From: Pseudopyrenochaeta lycopersici
Taxonomy: Eukaryota; Ascomycota; Dothideomycetes; Pleosporales; Pseudopyrenochaetaceae
Direction of reading: 5' to 3'
Assembly: GCA_003313425.1 (NCBI GenBank)
Contig: NHZP01000074.1
Coordinates: 1 to 64,000, forward strand
Length of the DNA: 64,000 nucleotides
Shown here: positions 24,543-35,751 of the stretch, one piece after another
Numbering within the stretch: the stretch's first letter is position 1
How the letters are laid out: each line of letters opens with the position of its first letter
Notes under the pieces: generated by a model
The model's input: only the letters and a program-made list of their open reading frames with translations
Told to the model about the DNA's origin: nothing
The model's database searches: none
Program-made: the position numbers and the translations under genes

Positions 24543-24932
24543 TGTTATAATCCTGCTAGGACCCTGTCCTAGTGGCCCTAACTGGACCTTATAGGCATTA
24601 GATTAACAACTAAGATTACGTGATGTGCTTAGTTAATTAGTCTAATTAGCGACACTAAGCACACTTAGTACACTAAGTAACCTGCATAACTTCTATGTAT
24701 ATAGACTACTATAATAAACCCTTATAGCTTATTATATTTAACTTAATATTATACTCTATAGTATAGTAATAGTAATACTAATTATTCCTAACCCTTAGTA
24801 CTCTTTATAGAAGCACTCTCTTACTATCTTAGTATTAAAACCCCCTTCTATATAGTCTCTTACTCTATCCTGGAGAACTAACCTTACAATCTTATTAGCT
24901 ACCTTTACTAATAGCTTTTAAGATTCTTTACA
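24543..24932 (+). repeat. LTR type B (Gypsy-3 3' LTR)
   Basis: Preceded by a polypurine tract (GGAGGGGGATAG). 390 bp. A second, less mutated type-B copy is at 60228-60598. Contains several TAGTACACTAAG/CACTAAGCAC-like short repeats in U3. Confidence 0.85.
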
Positions 24933-24939
24933 CTAAGTC

Positions 24940-26760
24940 TTTAGACTAAATATCCTAAGAATAAGCTAAAGTAGTATAATTTTACTTTACCTACGCTTAT
25001 AAAATAAACTTTCTTATAAAACTTAATAATAATAATAATAATCTTACGCCTATTAATAATAAAATAGATTCTTTACTACCCTATTATAAGGACGACTATT
25101 AGTTAATAGAAGAAATCCTAGATACTACGTACGCTAGTAACGCTATAGCTAAAAAGGCTTTTAAAGCTATTAATATAAAAACTACTAAATTACTATTATA
25201 GTTTTATAAGAATAGCTACTATTTCTCTACTATAGACTTATTAAGCATAAGTAAAGGAGCTTCCTAACGCCTGTAGATAGATAAGACTAGACTTTACGTG
25301 CCTCTTAACCTATAGTTACGCTAACATATTATAAAGTTATATTATAACTATTAAATTACTAGTTATAAGGGCCCTTATAATACGTTCTTCTTTATATACT
25401 TATAGTATTACTAGCTAAAGATATACCTATTAATTAAATAGTATTAAAACGTGTACGCTACTTATTACTAAATAAAAAGCCCTTAGGATAATAAGTATAG
25501 TTACTTATAGCTACTACTTATGCCTTATAGACGCTAGATAGAAATTTAGTTAATTTTATTTAAGATTTACTTACTTTTCAGCTAGATAGCTATACCTTTA
25601 AGAATATTCTTATTATTACAGGCTGCCTTATAAAAAGATAGTGTTTTTTCCTTATATATAGCTATACTATAGCTAAAGCTACTAAGTACTTTATAAAAGT
25701 CTTTAAATTATATAGTATTCTCTTTAGTATTATCTTTAACTATAGTTTAAATTTTATTAGTTAGTTTTAGAGGCAGGTCTATAAGTAACTATGTATCTAA
25801 CAGCGCTTATTAATAGCCTATTACCCTAAAATAGATAGGTAGACTAAGTAGGTAAATTAAGCCTTAGAAATTTATCTTTATTAGTATATTAACTACGCGT
25901 AAACTAACTAGGCTACCTAGCTTTATATTATTAACTTTTAAGCTAATAATATAGTTAACGCCTCTATAAGTATAACGCTATTCTTTATAGATCTTAAATA
26001 TTACCTTTATAGTAGTATATACTTAAGGGAAAATAGTAATAAAAAGCTTAATAGCGCTATAGCTAGTAATAAAATCTAGGTAGATAAGCTTATAAATACT
26101 TACGTAGATTTAGTTACTTATTTATAAAAATAAATACTATAAGCTTAATAAGAATAAGCTTACTATACTAATACATCTTACTAATTAGTGCTAAAGTACG
26201 CTATTAGAAACTAAGTTATAGTTAATATAGTTAATTAGTCTACTAAATAGGAATTAAAGAAGCTAGACTTTAAGTAGCTAGGGCTTTATAGTATTATAAG
26301 AGTTATGTATAATAGCTAGGCGTATTAACTAGACCTTTTACTAGATATATTAGGTAGTAGAGTTTTTCCTATATTTTACCCTAAGCTTCTTTAGCTTACG
26401 CCCTTAAAAGGGCTTCTAGATTAAGAGCTGGGTTAGCTAGTAGCTATTAAAGTAATTAATCCTAATAGTAAAGTTTAAGATAAGTAGCTTATTAATAATT
26501 TTCTTAATTACTAGTAAACTAGTATTAAAGGCTACTAAAAGCGTAAGTTGTAGTACCTAATTAAATAGACTAGATACCTAAAACCTCCCTAGCACTTAGT
26601 AACTAAGTATCTTAATAACTATAACGCTTATCTATTTTATTAGTAATAGCCTAATAAGCCTAAGCTACCTACTTATTATATACCTCTAAATTAGTTACTA
26701 CTTAATAAGAATAGGCTAGCCGCAGAAGAGTATCTTAGCAGCGATAAAGGTATCTAAAAG
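24940..26760 (+). pseudogene. Gypsy-1 pol 3' part: integrase and chromodomain
   Basis: Readable segments are the linker before integrase (DKTRLYVPLNL near 25285-25315), the integrase core (FFLIYSYTIAKATKYFIKVF near 25640-25700; AYYPKIDR*TKQVNQALE near 25815-25875) and a chromodomain-like stretch (YLIKQTRYLKPPQHL with stops, 26550-26600). Integrase inserts the cDNA; the chromodomain would direct it to heterochromatin. No RT or RNase H core precedes it, which is abnormal. Confidence 0.8.
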
Positions 26761-27248
26761 TTTTACTTAAGTTAGCGCGCCTTAATTTACGCAGCCTTAC
26801 CTTAGTTTATATATCTGCAGCCTTAATTTCTATAGCCTCGCCTTAGTTTATATGTCTGTAGCCTTAATTTGCGCGCCTCTAGCCTTAATTTACGCATCTA
26901 TAGCTTTAAAATTACTTACCTTTACTCTTACTGTATATAGTGCGCTTTACTTTACGCGCTATATCTAGGGACCTTATAACTAAATAGAAATTATAAAGGT
27001 TACTCTTATATATATTATATAAAGGTCTTTAGGTTCTATTTTTATATTATAAAGTAAAAGTATTAGAAAATACTTTAGAGCTTAGTAGTTTTATATAAGA
27101 AACTATTTAGATATACGCAGCACTATATAAAGCCTATTACTAGATTTACTAAGTTAGAAGAACTTAGTAGTAAATAGTTTTCTTATATTTTATCTTAAAT
27201 TTCTATCTCTTAGTTTAGAGGCCCTTACTATTTTAAAGAGGGAGGTTA

Positions 27249-27550
27249 TGTTAGGGTTTAATCATTTTAGGTTACTAGACGCAGGTAAAAGAGTTTAATC
27301 CTTCTAAGTTACTAGACGTAGGTAAAAGGAAATAATCCTACTAAGTTACTAGACGCAGGTGAAAGGTAACTCTTACCTCTTACATTTTACCTAGCTAGAT
27401 AACTAGATTAGGACTAGCCTGCTCTAGCTTATGTATATAGGCAGCACCTCTCCCCTGAAGGTAAGAGGTATCTGCTATTTTGTCCATTTCCTTTTAAATT
27501 GAGTTTCTTCAACTAAGACCGTCCTAACTGTGCGTGTTAACTGCCTTACA
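27249..27550 (+). repeat. Gypsy-1 3' LTR
   Basis: 302 bp, preceded by the purine tract AAAGAGGGAGGTTA and followed by GTTAA. Carries the same three U3 repeat units as the 5' LTR. Confidence 0.92.
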
Positions 27551-27555
27551 GTTAA

Positions 27556-28950
27556 GCGGCACAGTATCTATCTTATCTCTTAATAAGCAGTTAGTATAGA
27601 TAACAGCCGCTATAAGGCTAATTCCTTTAATAAGTATAGCCTCTATTTTAAGCTTTTAGATAATAAGATTAAGTAATATAAGATAAAAGCTTAGCATACA
27701 TATAATACAGATAAAAAGGGGTTCCTATTATAAGTAATAGGCAGGCTAAAGAGGATATTTAGTAGGACCTTATATAAGTAGGGGAACTATAGATCCTTTA
27801 TCTAGGGTAGTAATAGAGAGTAGATTACCTTAATAGCCTGTATCTGCGCGGATAGTTTATCTCTAGAGCCTGCCCTAATATTTTAGTTAGCCTTATACTT
27901 AATCTAAGATAGCTAGCTGTAAGAGTTTAATCCTAAGGATAATTAAGCTTACTTTACCTTATCTCCCTTAGGATAGATAGATAACAATATAGGCTTAGTA
28001 TAGCTAAAATAGGTGTTTAATTATAATACTAAGGTAAAAGCTTAATCCTTCTATTAATTACTTATCTTTATTAGCTATAGATCTTATATTTCTATAGATT
28101 TTATTAACTATTATAACTAAAATAAGATCCTTTTAGCTATCTATCCTCCTTACTTAACTTATAGCTTACAGCTACTTAATATAAGTATATTTAAGCCTCT
28201 CTTACTCGCGTACTTAGAGGAGTTCTTAGTGTTTATAGAGAGAAGCTAGAGGCTAGTCTCTATTAGTAAAAGAGACTTCTATCCTTTCTTTAAAGTAGCT
28301 TAGGCAGCTTTATTTAAAAGGAGACTATCCTTAAGGCCTTTATAGTAACTAGCCTATCGCCCTTTAATCCTAAGGTTATCCTTAAAAGGTTTAACACTAG
28401 GCTAGCTATATAAAGAGATATAAGTAATAGTAAGTTCTTAGAGCTAAGTGCTAAGAATTAGAGGGAGCTAGAGGCGCTAGTACGCTACGTTATTACGTAT
28501 TATAAGGATAAAAGGGCTAGAAAGCTTTGTAGGATCTTTTACTATATCTACACTAAAAAAGCTATCCTTAAGTATAAAGTAGCAGCTATAAGAGGCGCTC
28601 TTATCTATAAGAGGAAGCGTAAGAAGTAGAGTAAGGTCCTCCTATTATAGCTAGATAAGGACTATTATAGTAGTACTGTATTCTAGTTACTTAAGAAAGT
28701 AAAGGAGGCACGTGACTAACAGGAGGCTATAGCTCGTAAGGAGGAGGAGCAGTAACGTTAAAAGGTTAAAGCAGCTAAGTATTGGAAGGAGCAAAGCAGG
28801 CTAAGGCTGAGATAGTTTAAGCAAGGCAAGTAGCTAGAGCTGACGCTAGGTTACTGAGGCAGAGGGAAAAGGCAGATTAAGCTGCTAATCAGGCCGCCAG
28901 GCAGGCTACTCGTAAGGCTGCAAAACGACTTAAACAAGCTCTAAAATTGT
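27556..28950 (+). pseudogene. Pogo-5 transposase, catalytic and C-terminal part
   Basis: Continues the frame broken at 8634. Readable motifs are YNTDKKGFLL near 27707-27735 (first Asp kept, following Glu now Lys), ACICADSLSLEPALIFQ near 27838-27890, DFINYYNQNKILLAIYPP near 28095-28150, LQLLNISIFKPLL near 28160-28200 (third Asp now Asn) and FIERSQRLVSISKRDFYPFF near 28230-28290. A Lys/Arg/Ala-rich tail runs from about 28690 to 28950. The order matches DDE_1 transposases of the Fot/Tan type. Confidence 0.85.
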
Positions 28951-29256
28951 CCTAAAAAGGAAAAAAGAGCAGCCTTAAAACTACTATAAAGGCTATTACT
29001 AGAAAAAGGCAGGTTATAAGGCCTCGCAGTAGTAAGAAGGCCGCAGGTGCAGAATTAGGCCTACTGCCTGTTTTATCACGTAGCGGCCGCGAAATTAAAG
29101 TTCCTATTAAGTACTAGTAGCTCTAGATAGCTATTAGCCTTATAAATTAATCTACTAGAAAAAATCGCGATAATAGCTATAGTATAAGGCTTAATAGCCT
29201 TAAGTTTATTAATAGGTTTAATATTTAGAGCAGGTGTTATGAGGGGCTAGGCGTTA

Positions 29257-30315
29257 CTAGGGTTCACCTCGTAGCGATCGTCTCCTCGTAACGCACGCAT
29301 TTCCTTACTAAAATCTACTAAAATCCTACCTTTATTTCTATTTTTCTAGCCTTATTTAATAAGTAAAATAAAAAAGTTTTAATATTAAAGATATATTTCT
29401 TAAGTAGCTCTATAATCTTAGTTAATTATATTTTTTAAAATAAATATTTTAAGAAATTTATTAATTTTCTATAAAAATAAATAATTTTTTTTTATAATTT
29501 TTTTTAATAATTTTTTTTTATAATTTTTTTTAATAATTTTTTTTATAATTTTTTTTTAAAAATAATATTCATTATAGTATTAGAAATTCTTAATCTTAAA
29601 TAACTAAGTAAATATATAATTCTTTTATAAAGTTACTTAAGAATAACTTTTTCTTTAATAATAATTTATATATAACTTTATAAAATATAGTATAACTCTT
29701 TTAAAAAAATTTAAATTTACTTAGTTATTTAAGATTAAGAATTTCTAATACTATAATAAATATTATTTTTAAAAAAAAATTATAAAAAAAAATTATTAAA
29801 AAAAATTATAAAAAAAAATTATAAAAAAAAATTATTAAAAAAAATTATAAAAAAAAATTATAAAAAAAAATTATAAAAAAAAATTATAAAAAAAAATTAT
29901 AAAAAAAAATTATAAAAAAAATTATAAAAAAAAATTATAAAAAAAAATTATAAAAAAAAATTATAAAAAAAAATTATAAAAAAAAATTATAAAAAAAATT
30001 ATAAAAAAAAATTATAAAAAAAAATTATAAAAAAAAATTATAAAAAAAAATTATAAAAAAAAATTATAAAAAAAATTATAAAAAAAATTATTTATTTTTA
30101 TAGAAAATTAATAAATTTCTTAAAATATTTATTTTAAAAAATATAATTAACTAAGATTATAGAGCTACTTAAGAAATATATCTTTAATATTAAAACTTTT
30201 TTATTTTACTTATTAAATAAGGCTAGAAAAATAGAAATAAAGGTAGGATTTTAGTAGATTTTAGTAAGGAAATGCGTGCGTTACGAGGGGACGATCGCTA
30301 CGAGGTGAACCTTAG
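29257..30315. mobile_element. MITE-2: long palindromic MITE in the right end of Pogo-5
   Basis: The 1059-bp element has inverted repeats starting CTAGGGTTCACCTCGTAGCG and ending CGCTACGAGGTGAACCTTAG, flanked by TA (29255-29256, 30316-30317). The arms pair for several hundred bases (29330-29480 with 30090-30240). Its termini resemble the Pogo-5 termini (TCACCTCGTAACG, CTCCTCGTAACGC), so it is probably a non-autonomous derivative of that family. It interrupts the Pogo-5 terminal repeat itself. Confidence 0.9.
29771..30090. repeat. A/T minisatellite in MITE-2 (AAATTATAAAAAA units)
   Basis: About 25-30 units of roughly 12 bases (ATTATAAAAAAA with 7-9 A) in tandem. The opposite arm (29486-29555) has only a few complementary units (TTTTTTTATAAT, TTTTTTAATAAT), so the array expanded on one arm only. 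Confidence 0.9.
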
Positions 30316-30429
30316 TACAAGGTAAGCCTTAGTGTACTTCGCAAACGCTGGGTTCGCAAACGTTAAGTAGGCAGCTTAACTCTGATATGGAACAATCGCG
30401 ACCGAACTAACGTTTTGCTCCCTACCGCA

Positions 30430-31113
30430 GGAGTATAAATGATATTTTAACAAGAGACTATAAAAGAGCTATAGACATTATGTCAACTGCTGTGTATTAT
30501 GCGATTAGGTACACTAGTAAGGCTATGGCCGTGATATTAGGGCAGAAGCGTAAGTCAGGAGGTGCTATCGTAGTAACTGCATCGGTTGCTGGCGTGATAG
30601 GGAGCTTTGCTGATATTAGTTACTATAAGTCTTTTGCCTTCTAAGAGGTCTTCGGATGTAGAATAAGGTTGGACTAACAGGGCCTAAACCGCCAGCTACT
30701 GCAAAGAGTGCAGCGTTTGGCTTAATCAATTCCGGCGCCGTCAATTTGTCTGCTAGCTATATTCCAATATCCGTGTCAGCGGAGTTGCTCCTGGAGTTGT
30801 CCAAAGCAGTCTAATCGCTAGTTCGACACACATCGTAAAAGGCGATACATTCAACGTTACCATGAGTGAACAGGAAAGTAAGGATGCTTTCTAGAAGTAT
30901 ATTGATGTTCGCGGCGTGGAGACAACAGCAATATATCTACAATCGGCTTTCACAGCCTGATGGGATTGCAGACATTGCCATCTTTTTAGTATCTGATTCT
31001 GCTACGGCAATCAATGGGCACGTGCTGTTTGCTAATAGAGGCAAGACGCAAGGCGCACTTGGGGAATCTTATATTAGGCCTGTGCCACCCGCTGAACCCT
31101 TTGGCTTGTCCTA
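30430..31113 (+). pseudogene. Short-chain dehydrogenase/reductase gene, 3' segment
   Basis: Continues the SDR begun at 4072. Readable parts are NDILTRDYKRAIDIMSTAVYYAIRY (30439-30513), SGGAIVVTASVAGVIGSFADISYY (the SDR beta-5 strand and serine region, 30557-30627), AKSAAFGLINSGAVNLSA (30702-30756; Lys of the YxxxK site kept but Tyr not in frame), RVSGVAPGVVQSSLIAS (30769-30822) and the C-terminal LSQPDGIADIAIFLVSDSAT (30946-31005). Shifts between phases occur near 30640 and 30940, so it is a pseudogene even apart from the insertions. A CTACCGCAG at 30421-30429 could be a splice acceptor. The FANAG-type motif expected just upstream is not seen. Confidence 0.85.
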
Positions 31114-31574
31114 ACAGGTGGGTAGATGTATCTAAAGAGAATAAACAACTAACGCAACGTATTTCACAAGTGAAATCGTTTGGATGTGCCAAGACAACTA
31201 CCAAACATCTACATAAGTAACATAACTAGTATCATGCTACCAAATTCGAAGAATAAGACTTTAGGGCCGAAAGGGCCGACTTGCCTGTGCTATAAAACGA
31301 ACTTGATGCTTAAATTCGGGTAGAGGAAGGGCAAACTAGGAGCCGGGCTCGAGCTGCTGGCTAGTAACAGCGACGCTGTGGGCGCTGTAGGGAGCTCGGC
31401 CATACTAAGCGTACATGCCAGAAAGGTAGATAATTGATTTTATTTTAATCTCTGATAGTTAATTTACTGCCTTCTCTAGTATCCTAAGAGGCTGAGAGTA
31501 ATGCGTAAATAAACAGTAGCTAGTAAAGAATACTAAGAAGAATAAGAAGTTAGTTACTACTCCAAGAATCCTAG
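31114..31574. other. Intergenic stretch; Gypsy-6 5' fragment at its right end
   Basis: 31114-31430 is GC-balanced, not RIPped, and holds no recognisable gene. From about 31440 the sequence becomes TA-rich. The last codons before Gypsy-4 (TTPRIL) join in phase with EEYKEFRDIF at 44838, which is the usual sequence just before the reverse transcriptase in Gypsy pol. So this is where Gypsy-6 enters. Confidence 0.5.
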
Positions 31575-31798
31575 TGTTAGGGGGCGGAGGCGGCGGGCGG
31601 GGTTAGAGCCGTTTCAGGTAGGCAGGGTATCTGTATTACTCGTAAGAGGGCAGTTATAGGCAGTATAGGGTAGATTACAAGACGTAGCTTAAGGAGCTAC
31701 GTACAGCTATAGGGGTCTAACTTATATCTACTAAATCTATAGTATTCTATACAGCCTTAGCAGCCCTTATATGTCTAGGCTATAGCAGCACTATAATA
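31575..31798 (-). repeat. Gypsy-4 LTR (left, 3' in element sense)
   Basis: Starts TGTTAGGGGGCGGAGGCGGC. Ends CACTATAATA where the other copy has CACCGTGACA, all transitions. Confidence 0.9.
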
Positions 31799-34134
31799 GT
31801 ACTCCCTCTCTTACAGTCGTGTTCTACGCGACTGTAGTAGGCTAGGTTTCTTAGGGTAGCGTTAGTAAAACGCTGTTACAGCCTCTGCAGCGTTCTCTAA
31901 CTACGTAGCAGGTACCTTAGTAGCCTTAGCGTATCTAGTCTATCTAACTATATACTTTAGGCGTAGGGTACTCTTATAGCTATAGTAGTCCTAGCAGGAA
32001 TCTATAATCTCTTCTATAAACTACTCTTTCTCTCTATTAACTTTAATAGGTAGGAGTAGTAATATCTATTACTTAGGTAGTAGATTATTAGTAGTAGGCT
32101 ATAGTAGGCTTATATAGAATATATTATAGATATAGAAACTATTAGGGAGCTATAAGTAATAGGCGTATAGTAATATAACCTATATAACTATAAATAGTCT
32201 TAAGTTCTTCTAGTTAAGCTTCTTTGTAAGTTATAAGGTCTTAATATTATAAGTATCTAGCTATACTAAGTCTCTTTCTTAGTATTAGCGCGTAGGGTAG
32301 TAGTATTAGTTTACTATTTCTTTATAATAGGCTTAGGTAGAAGTTAGTTTAGCTCTTACGTATTCTAAAATACATTCTATATATACTATAAATACGTTTA
32401 CGTCTCTTTAGGCTACTGTTATAGTAGTTAGTATAAGGTTAGAGGGAATTAGTTTAAATCTAATATAGGGGTAGTAGCTATAATTTATAAAAAATAGTAA
32501 CGTATTTATACTCTTAGAATATATAGAGTTACCTATAAACTCTGCTAGCAGTAGCTATAGGTGCTAGTTATCCTATAGGTAGCTTACGAACGTCTATAAG
32601 TACTATTCTAAGATTATATTAATTCTCTTAGACTATTTATTTATCTATAAGTAGAAGATAGTTAATAGTAAGACTATAATCCCTAGGTTATAGTTTAGGT
32701 GTTACTAGAATTTAGATATAAACTGTAGTCTAGAGTCTAATATAACTAATTTTAGTAGACTGTAGAGTTTCTATATATTTTAGAGGAATAGGTTTACTAT
32801 ATCTTTAGCGTTATAGGACGTATAATAGGGTATTAGATACTATATCTTTATAAGCTAGTTAGTTACAGTTATTATCGCGTTACAACCTCTACTCTTTAGT
32901 AGGTATATAATAAAATTAATAGATATATTACTCTATGCGTAGTTAGGTACTAATAGTAGTTTTAGTAAGCCTTATTAGGCCTCTTAGGAGGGTACTACTT
33001 AGTAATAAGTATAGTAGTTATAGATCCAGTAGCGTATAAAGTTATATATCCTAAGCTAGTAGTACTCTTATAATAGTAGTTTGTACATTTTACTACGTCT
33101 AGTATATCTTATAACTAGGCTTTTATAGTAGTAGTAGAGAAGCTCTACTATTAGCTTATTATAGTTTAGCACGTATAGCCTTCTTTAATATCTTAAATAG
33201 CTATAATTATCCTTATACTCTATAAGTATTAAGTATAAGTTCTTATAGCTTTTATTTCTTAAGTCTTATAGGACCTCCTTAAGAATTAGATCCTAGTAGT
33301 AACCTTCTATAAATAGTAGTTCTATATTTAAAGGTAGTAATAAGGTTTAGCCTATTTCTTTAGGCGTGTTTATTATTTTAAGTATTTTAGTAGCCTTTTT
33401 AGTAGTCTTATAGTTAGTAGTAGTAGGTATTACCTTTATATAGCTATAGGTAGTTACGTTTAGCTAGTATAGTTCTCTTTCTAGGTTTTTAGTCTTTAGT
33501 ATAGTCTAGCTCTAGTACTAGAGCCTTTTATCCCCCTCCTTTAGTAGGTTAGCTAACCTCCTAGTTAGGGTATTAGGCTTAACCTTCTATTTTCTAAGTC
33601 TGTAAATAATATAGAAGTTAAAATAAGATAGAAATTTAGACTAGTAGGCTTATCTACAGTTTAATAGTTTTATAGATATAAAATACTCTAAGTTATAGTA
33701 GTGTAAAATTACCTTTATTAGTAAGGTGCAGCCTTCTAGTTCTAGCTACTATTCCTTAAAGTAGTAGGTAATTACTAGTAGTTTCTTATTATAAATCTTA
33801 TAGTTATACTCTATAATAGTATACTTTTTTAAGAAGTAAGCTATAAGGTACAGGATTCTATTATTACTATACTATAATAGAACCTCTACTAAAATATAGT
33901 CTAATATATCTATTTCTAAGATAATATCCTTTTCCTAGTTAAATATAGCTAGTATAGGTGCTATTATAAATACTATCTTTAGTTTCTTAAATACTATATT
34001 ATAGGCGTTACTCTAGATAAATAGTACTCCCTTCTATATAAGTTCTACTAATAGTACTATAATTTTGGAGAAGTCCTATATAAACTACCTATAGAAGTTT
34101 ATAAATTCTAGGAACGCTTATATATTGTGCCGAT

Positions 34135-34600
34135 GCACTTAGTAACCTGGTCACCTGGCTACTAAGGGCATCTCAGCTAGTTAGATGCAGCAGTTCAGAT
34201 GCAGCAGTTCAGATGCAGCAGCTCAGGCCATAGCAGCTTAGGCCACAGCAGCTCAGACTTCAAGGCAATTAAGCGAGATTAGCAGAAAAATAAGGATATA
34301 AGGAGGCAGGCAGGCGGAGGGTATCCAGCATCTACTGAAAGCAAGCACGATCTAGCATCTACTATTAAGGATCTACTATCTAAGGAACATCTAGAAGTAA
34401 TTAAGACAGTACAGACAGATAGACGGATACAGCTACCACAGATACAGTTATTACCCCCCCCCCCCCTTATTGTTCATCCTTGTTTACCTACCTCCTACCT
34501 CTCATCTCATCCTTGATGGGATGACTACCTAGCTGTGTTCAGTGTGCTCAAGGCTACCATCAACAGGGAGAAGTTGGCTGAGGCCTCTGTTCCTGCACAA
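34135..34600. mobile_element. 466-bp un-RIPped insert with short inverted ends and tandem repeats
   Basis: It begins TTGTGCCGATGCAC and ends CCTGCACAA, with TA on both sides, inside the Gypsy-4 pol. It holds three copies of AGATGCAGCAGTTC-like units and related CAGCAGCTCAGGCCA units (34185-34260), repeated GATCTAGCATCTACT-type units (34328-34395) and a run of 13 C (34454-34466). No coding frame. A small non-autonomous DNA element is the simplest reading; a SINE or solo LTR is not excluded. Confidence 0.6.
34454..34466. repeat. Homopolymer run of 13 C
   Basis: Unbroken C13 in a region otherwise depleted of C. Directly visible; length could vary with sequencing error. Confidence 0.9.
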
Positions 34601-35751
34601 TATCTATAAGGTATTCTAGTTATAGCTATTCTTTAACTATTTTAATCTTTTTTAGGTCTATACTAATTCTATAGTAGCCTATAATAAGGCTAAAGAAATA
34701 AGTTTTAGTAACTATAAACTTATATTTCTTAATTCTTACGTATAAACTAGTACCTTCTAGTTTCCCTAGTATAAGCTTTAAGTATTCCTTATATTTAGTT
34801 TAGGTATAGCTATAAATTAGGATATTATTTATATATATAGTATAGAAATAGTTAAGATACTTATAGAGCGTATTATTTATATACTATTAGAAGGTTATAG
34901 AAGCTTCTATAAGCCTAAATAGTATTACTAGTATAGTATATAGTCTAAAATAGGTCTAGAAGGCTGTAAGCTATTCTTAGCTAGCCTTAATATAGATATT
35001 ATTAAACGGCTATAGTATATTAATTTTAGAGAAGTACTATATACTTTATAAGTTATTTAGTAACTTCTTTATTAATAGTAGTAAGTATTAGTCTTTTACT
35101 ATTACAGTGTTTAGTACTCTATATCTATATAGAAATAGAGCTTCTTATCTACTTTTCTTATAAATAAGACTAGTAAGGCTGTAGGTAAGCTACTTAAGTA
35201 AATAAATCTCTTCTATAGATTTTCTTTAAGCTATTTCTATAGTACTATAAGCTTATTATAGGATATTAGGTATAGTCTTCTAAATAGTAGTATCTTTTCT
35301 TCTATTAACTAGATATTATAGTTATAAGGATAGTATAGTAGTAGCTTATCTACCTTAGTTAGTAAGAAGAACCTCTAGAATAGTTTAAGTAGAGTATAGA
35401 TATCTTCTAGTAAGTTATATATAGTGTCTGTCTTTTCTAATAACCTCTTTATAGAATCTAAAACTTATTTTACCTCTTCTATAAAAGCTATAAATAGTAG
35501 ATAGTTTTTTTACTACATAAATATAGCGCAGGCCTTTAATAAAATTAGTTTAGGTTAAGGTTTTAAGGCCTCCTTAGTCTACGTAGTCTTCTTACAGCTA
35601 TTAGGCTTTTCTTTCTAGGATTCTAATAGTACCTTACAGGTCTATAGAGGTTATAATAGTATTCTATACTAGCTGCAGTAAAAAGTGCTATTAAACGTAA
35701 GGGTATTTATACCCTAGTTAATAGTAGGGTTATATTACTATAGCTAGTAAA

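Larger units (their letters stand above)
17913..24932 (+). mobile_element. Gypsy-3: chimeric Ty3/Gypsy element with non-identical LTRs
   Basis: The 5' LTR (17913-18287, type A: TGTTAGGACCTGAAATCC…) and 3' LTR (24543-24932, type B: TGTTATAATCCTGCTAGG…) share their 3' half but have unrelated U3 halves. The flanking 5-mers (CTATA and CTAAG) do not match. The coding interior is a complete Gypsy gag-pol homologous to Gypsy-5. Taken together this is a recombinant of two related elements, not a simple insertion. Confidence 0.85.
8640..27550 (+). mobile_element. Gypsy-1: Ty3/Gypsy LTR retrotransposon with two nested elements
   Basis: LTRs of about 300 bp (TGTCAGGG…CTACCTTACA and TGTTAGGG…CTGCCTTACA) are flanked by the 5-bp duplication GTTAA at 8635-8639 and 27551-27555. 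The 5' LTR is split at 8928 by Gypsy-2. The remaining interior is about 4.6 kb: a gag-like part (15675-17912) and an RNase H-to-integrase part (about 24940-26760). The reverse transcriptase expected between them is absent. Confidence 0.92.
8234..30332 (+). mobile_element. Pogo-5: pogo-type transposon expanded to 22 kb by nested insertions
   Basis: The left end CCGAGGCTCACCTCGTAACG and the right end (29229-29256 plus 30316-30332 once MITE-2 is removed) are inverted repeats of about 45 bp differing by transitions. Removing Gypsy-1 and MITE-2 leaves about 2.1 kb, normal for the family. TA flanks the left end; the right flank reads TG, an unexplained mismatch. It sits in the SDR gene next to Pogo-3 and Pogo-4. 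Its termini resemble those of MITE-2. Confidence 0.8.
31799..35751 (-). pseudogene. Gypsy-4 pol relic (RT, RNase H, integrase)
   Basis: On the minus strand the reverse transcriptase active site reads YINNILIYS near 34815-34845 (YxDD with both Asp changed to Asn). The integrase region reads VPNYA*SNISINFIIYLLKSRGCN near 32870-32935, matching the usual segment before the catalytic core, and ISDSRLQFISKF further left. The insert at 34135-34600 splits it. Stops are dense. Confidence 0.75.

Noticed and set aside
29771..30090. Regular array that could suggest a CRISPR or centromere satellite
   Set aside because: Units are 12 bp, A/T-only, without spacers, inside one MITE arm; it is a minisatellite.
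30866..31220. Short open frames around the SDR 3' end as separate genes
   Set aside because: The first is the C-terminal SDR segment in a shifted phase; the others are in other frames over the same bases.
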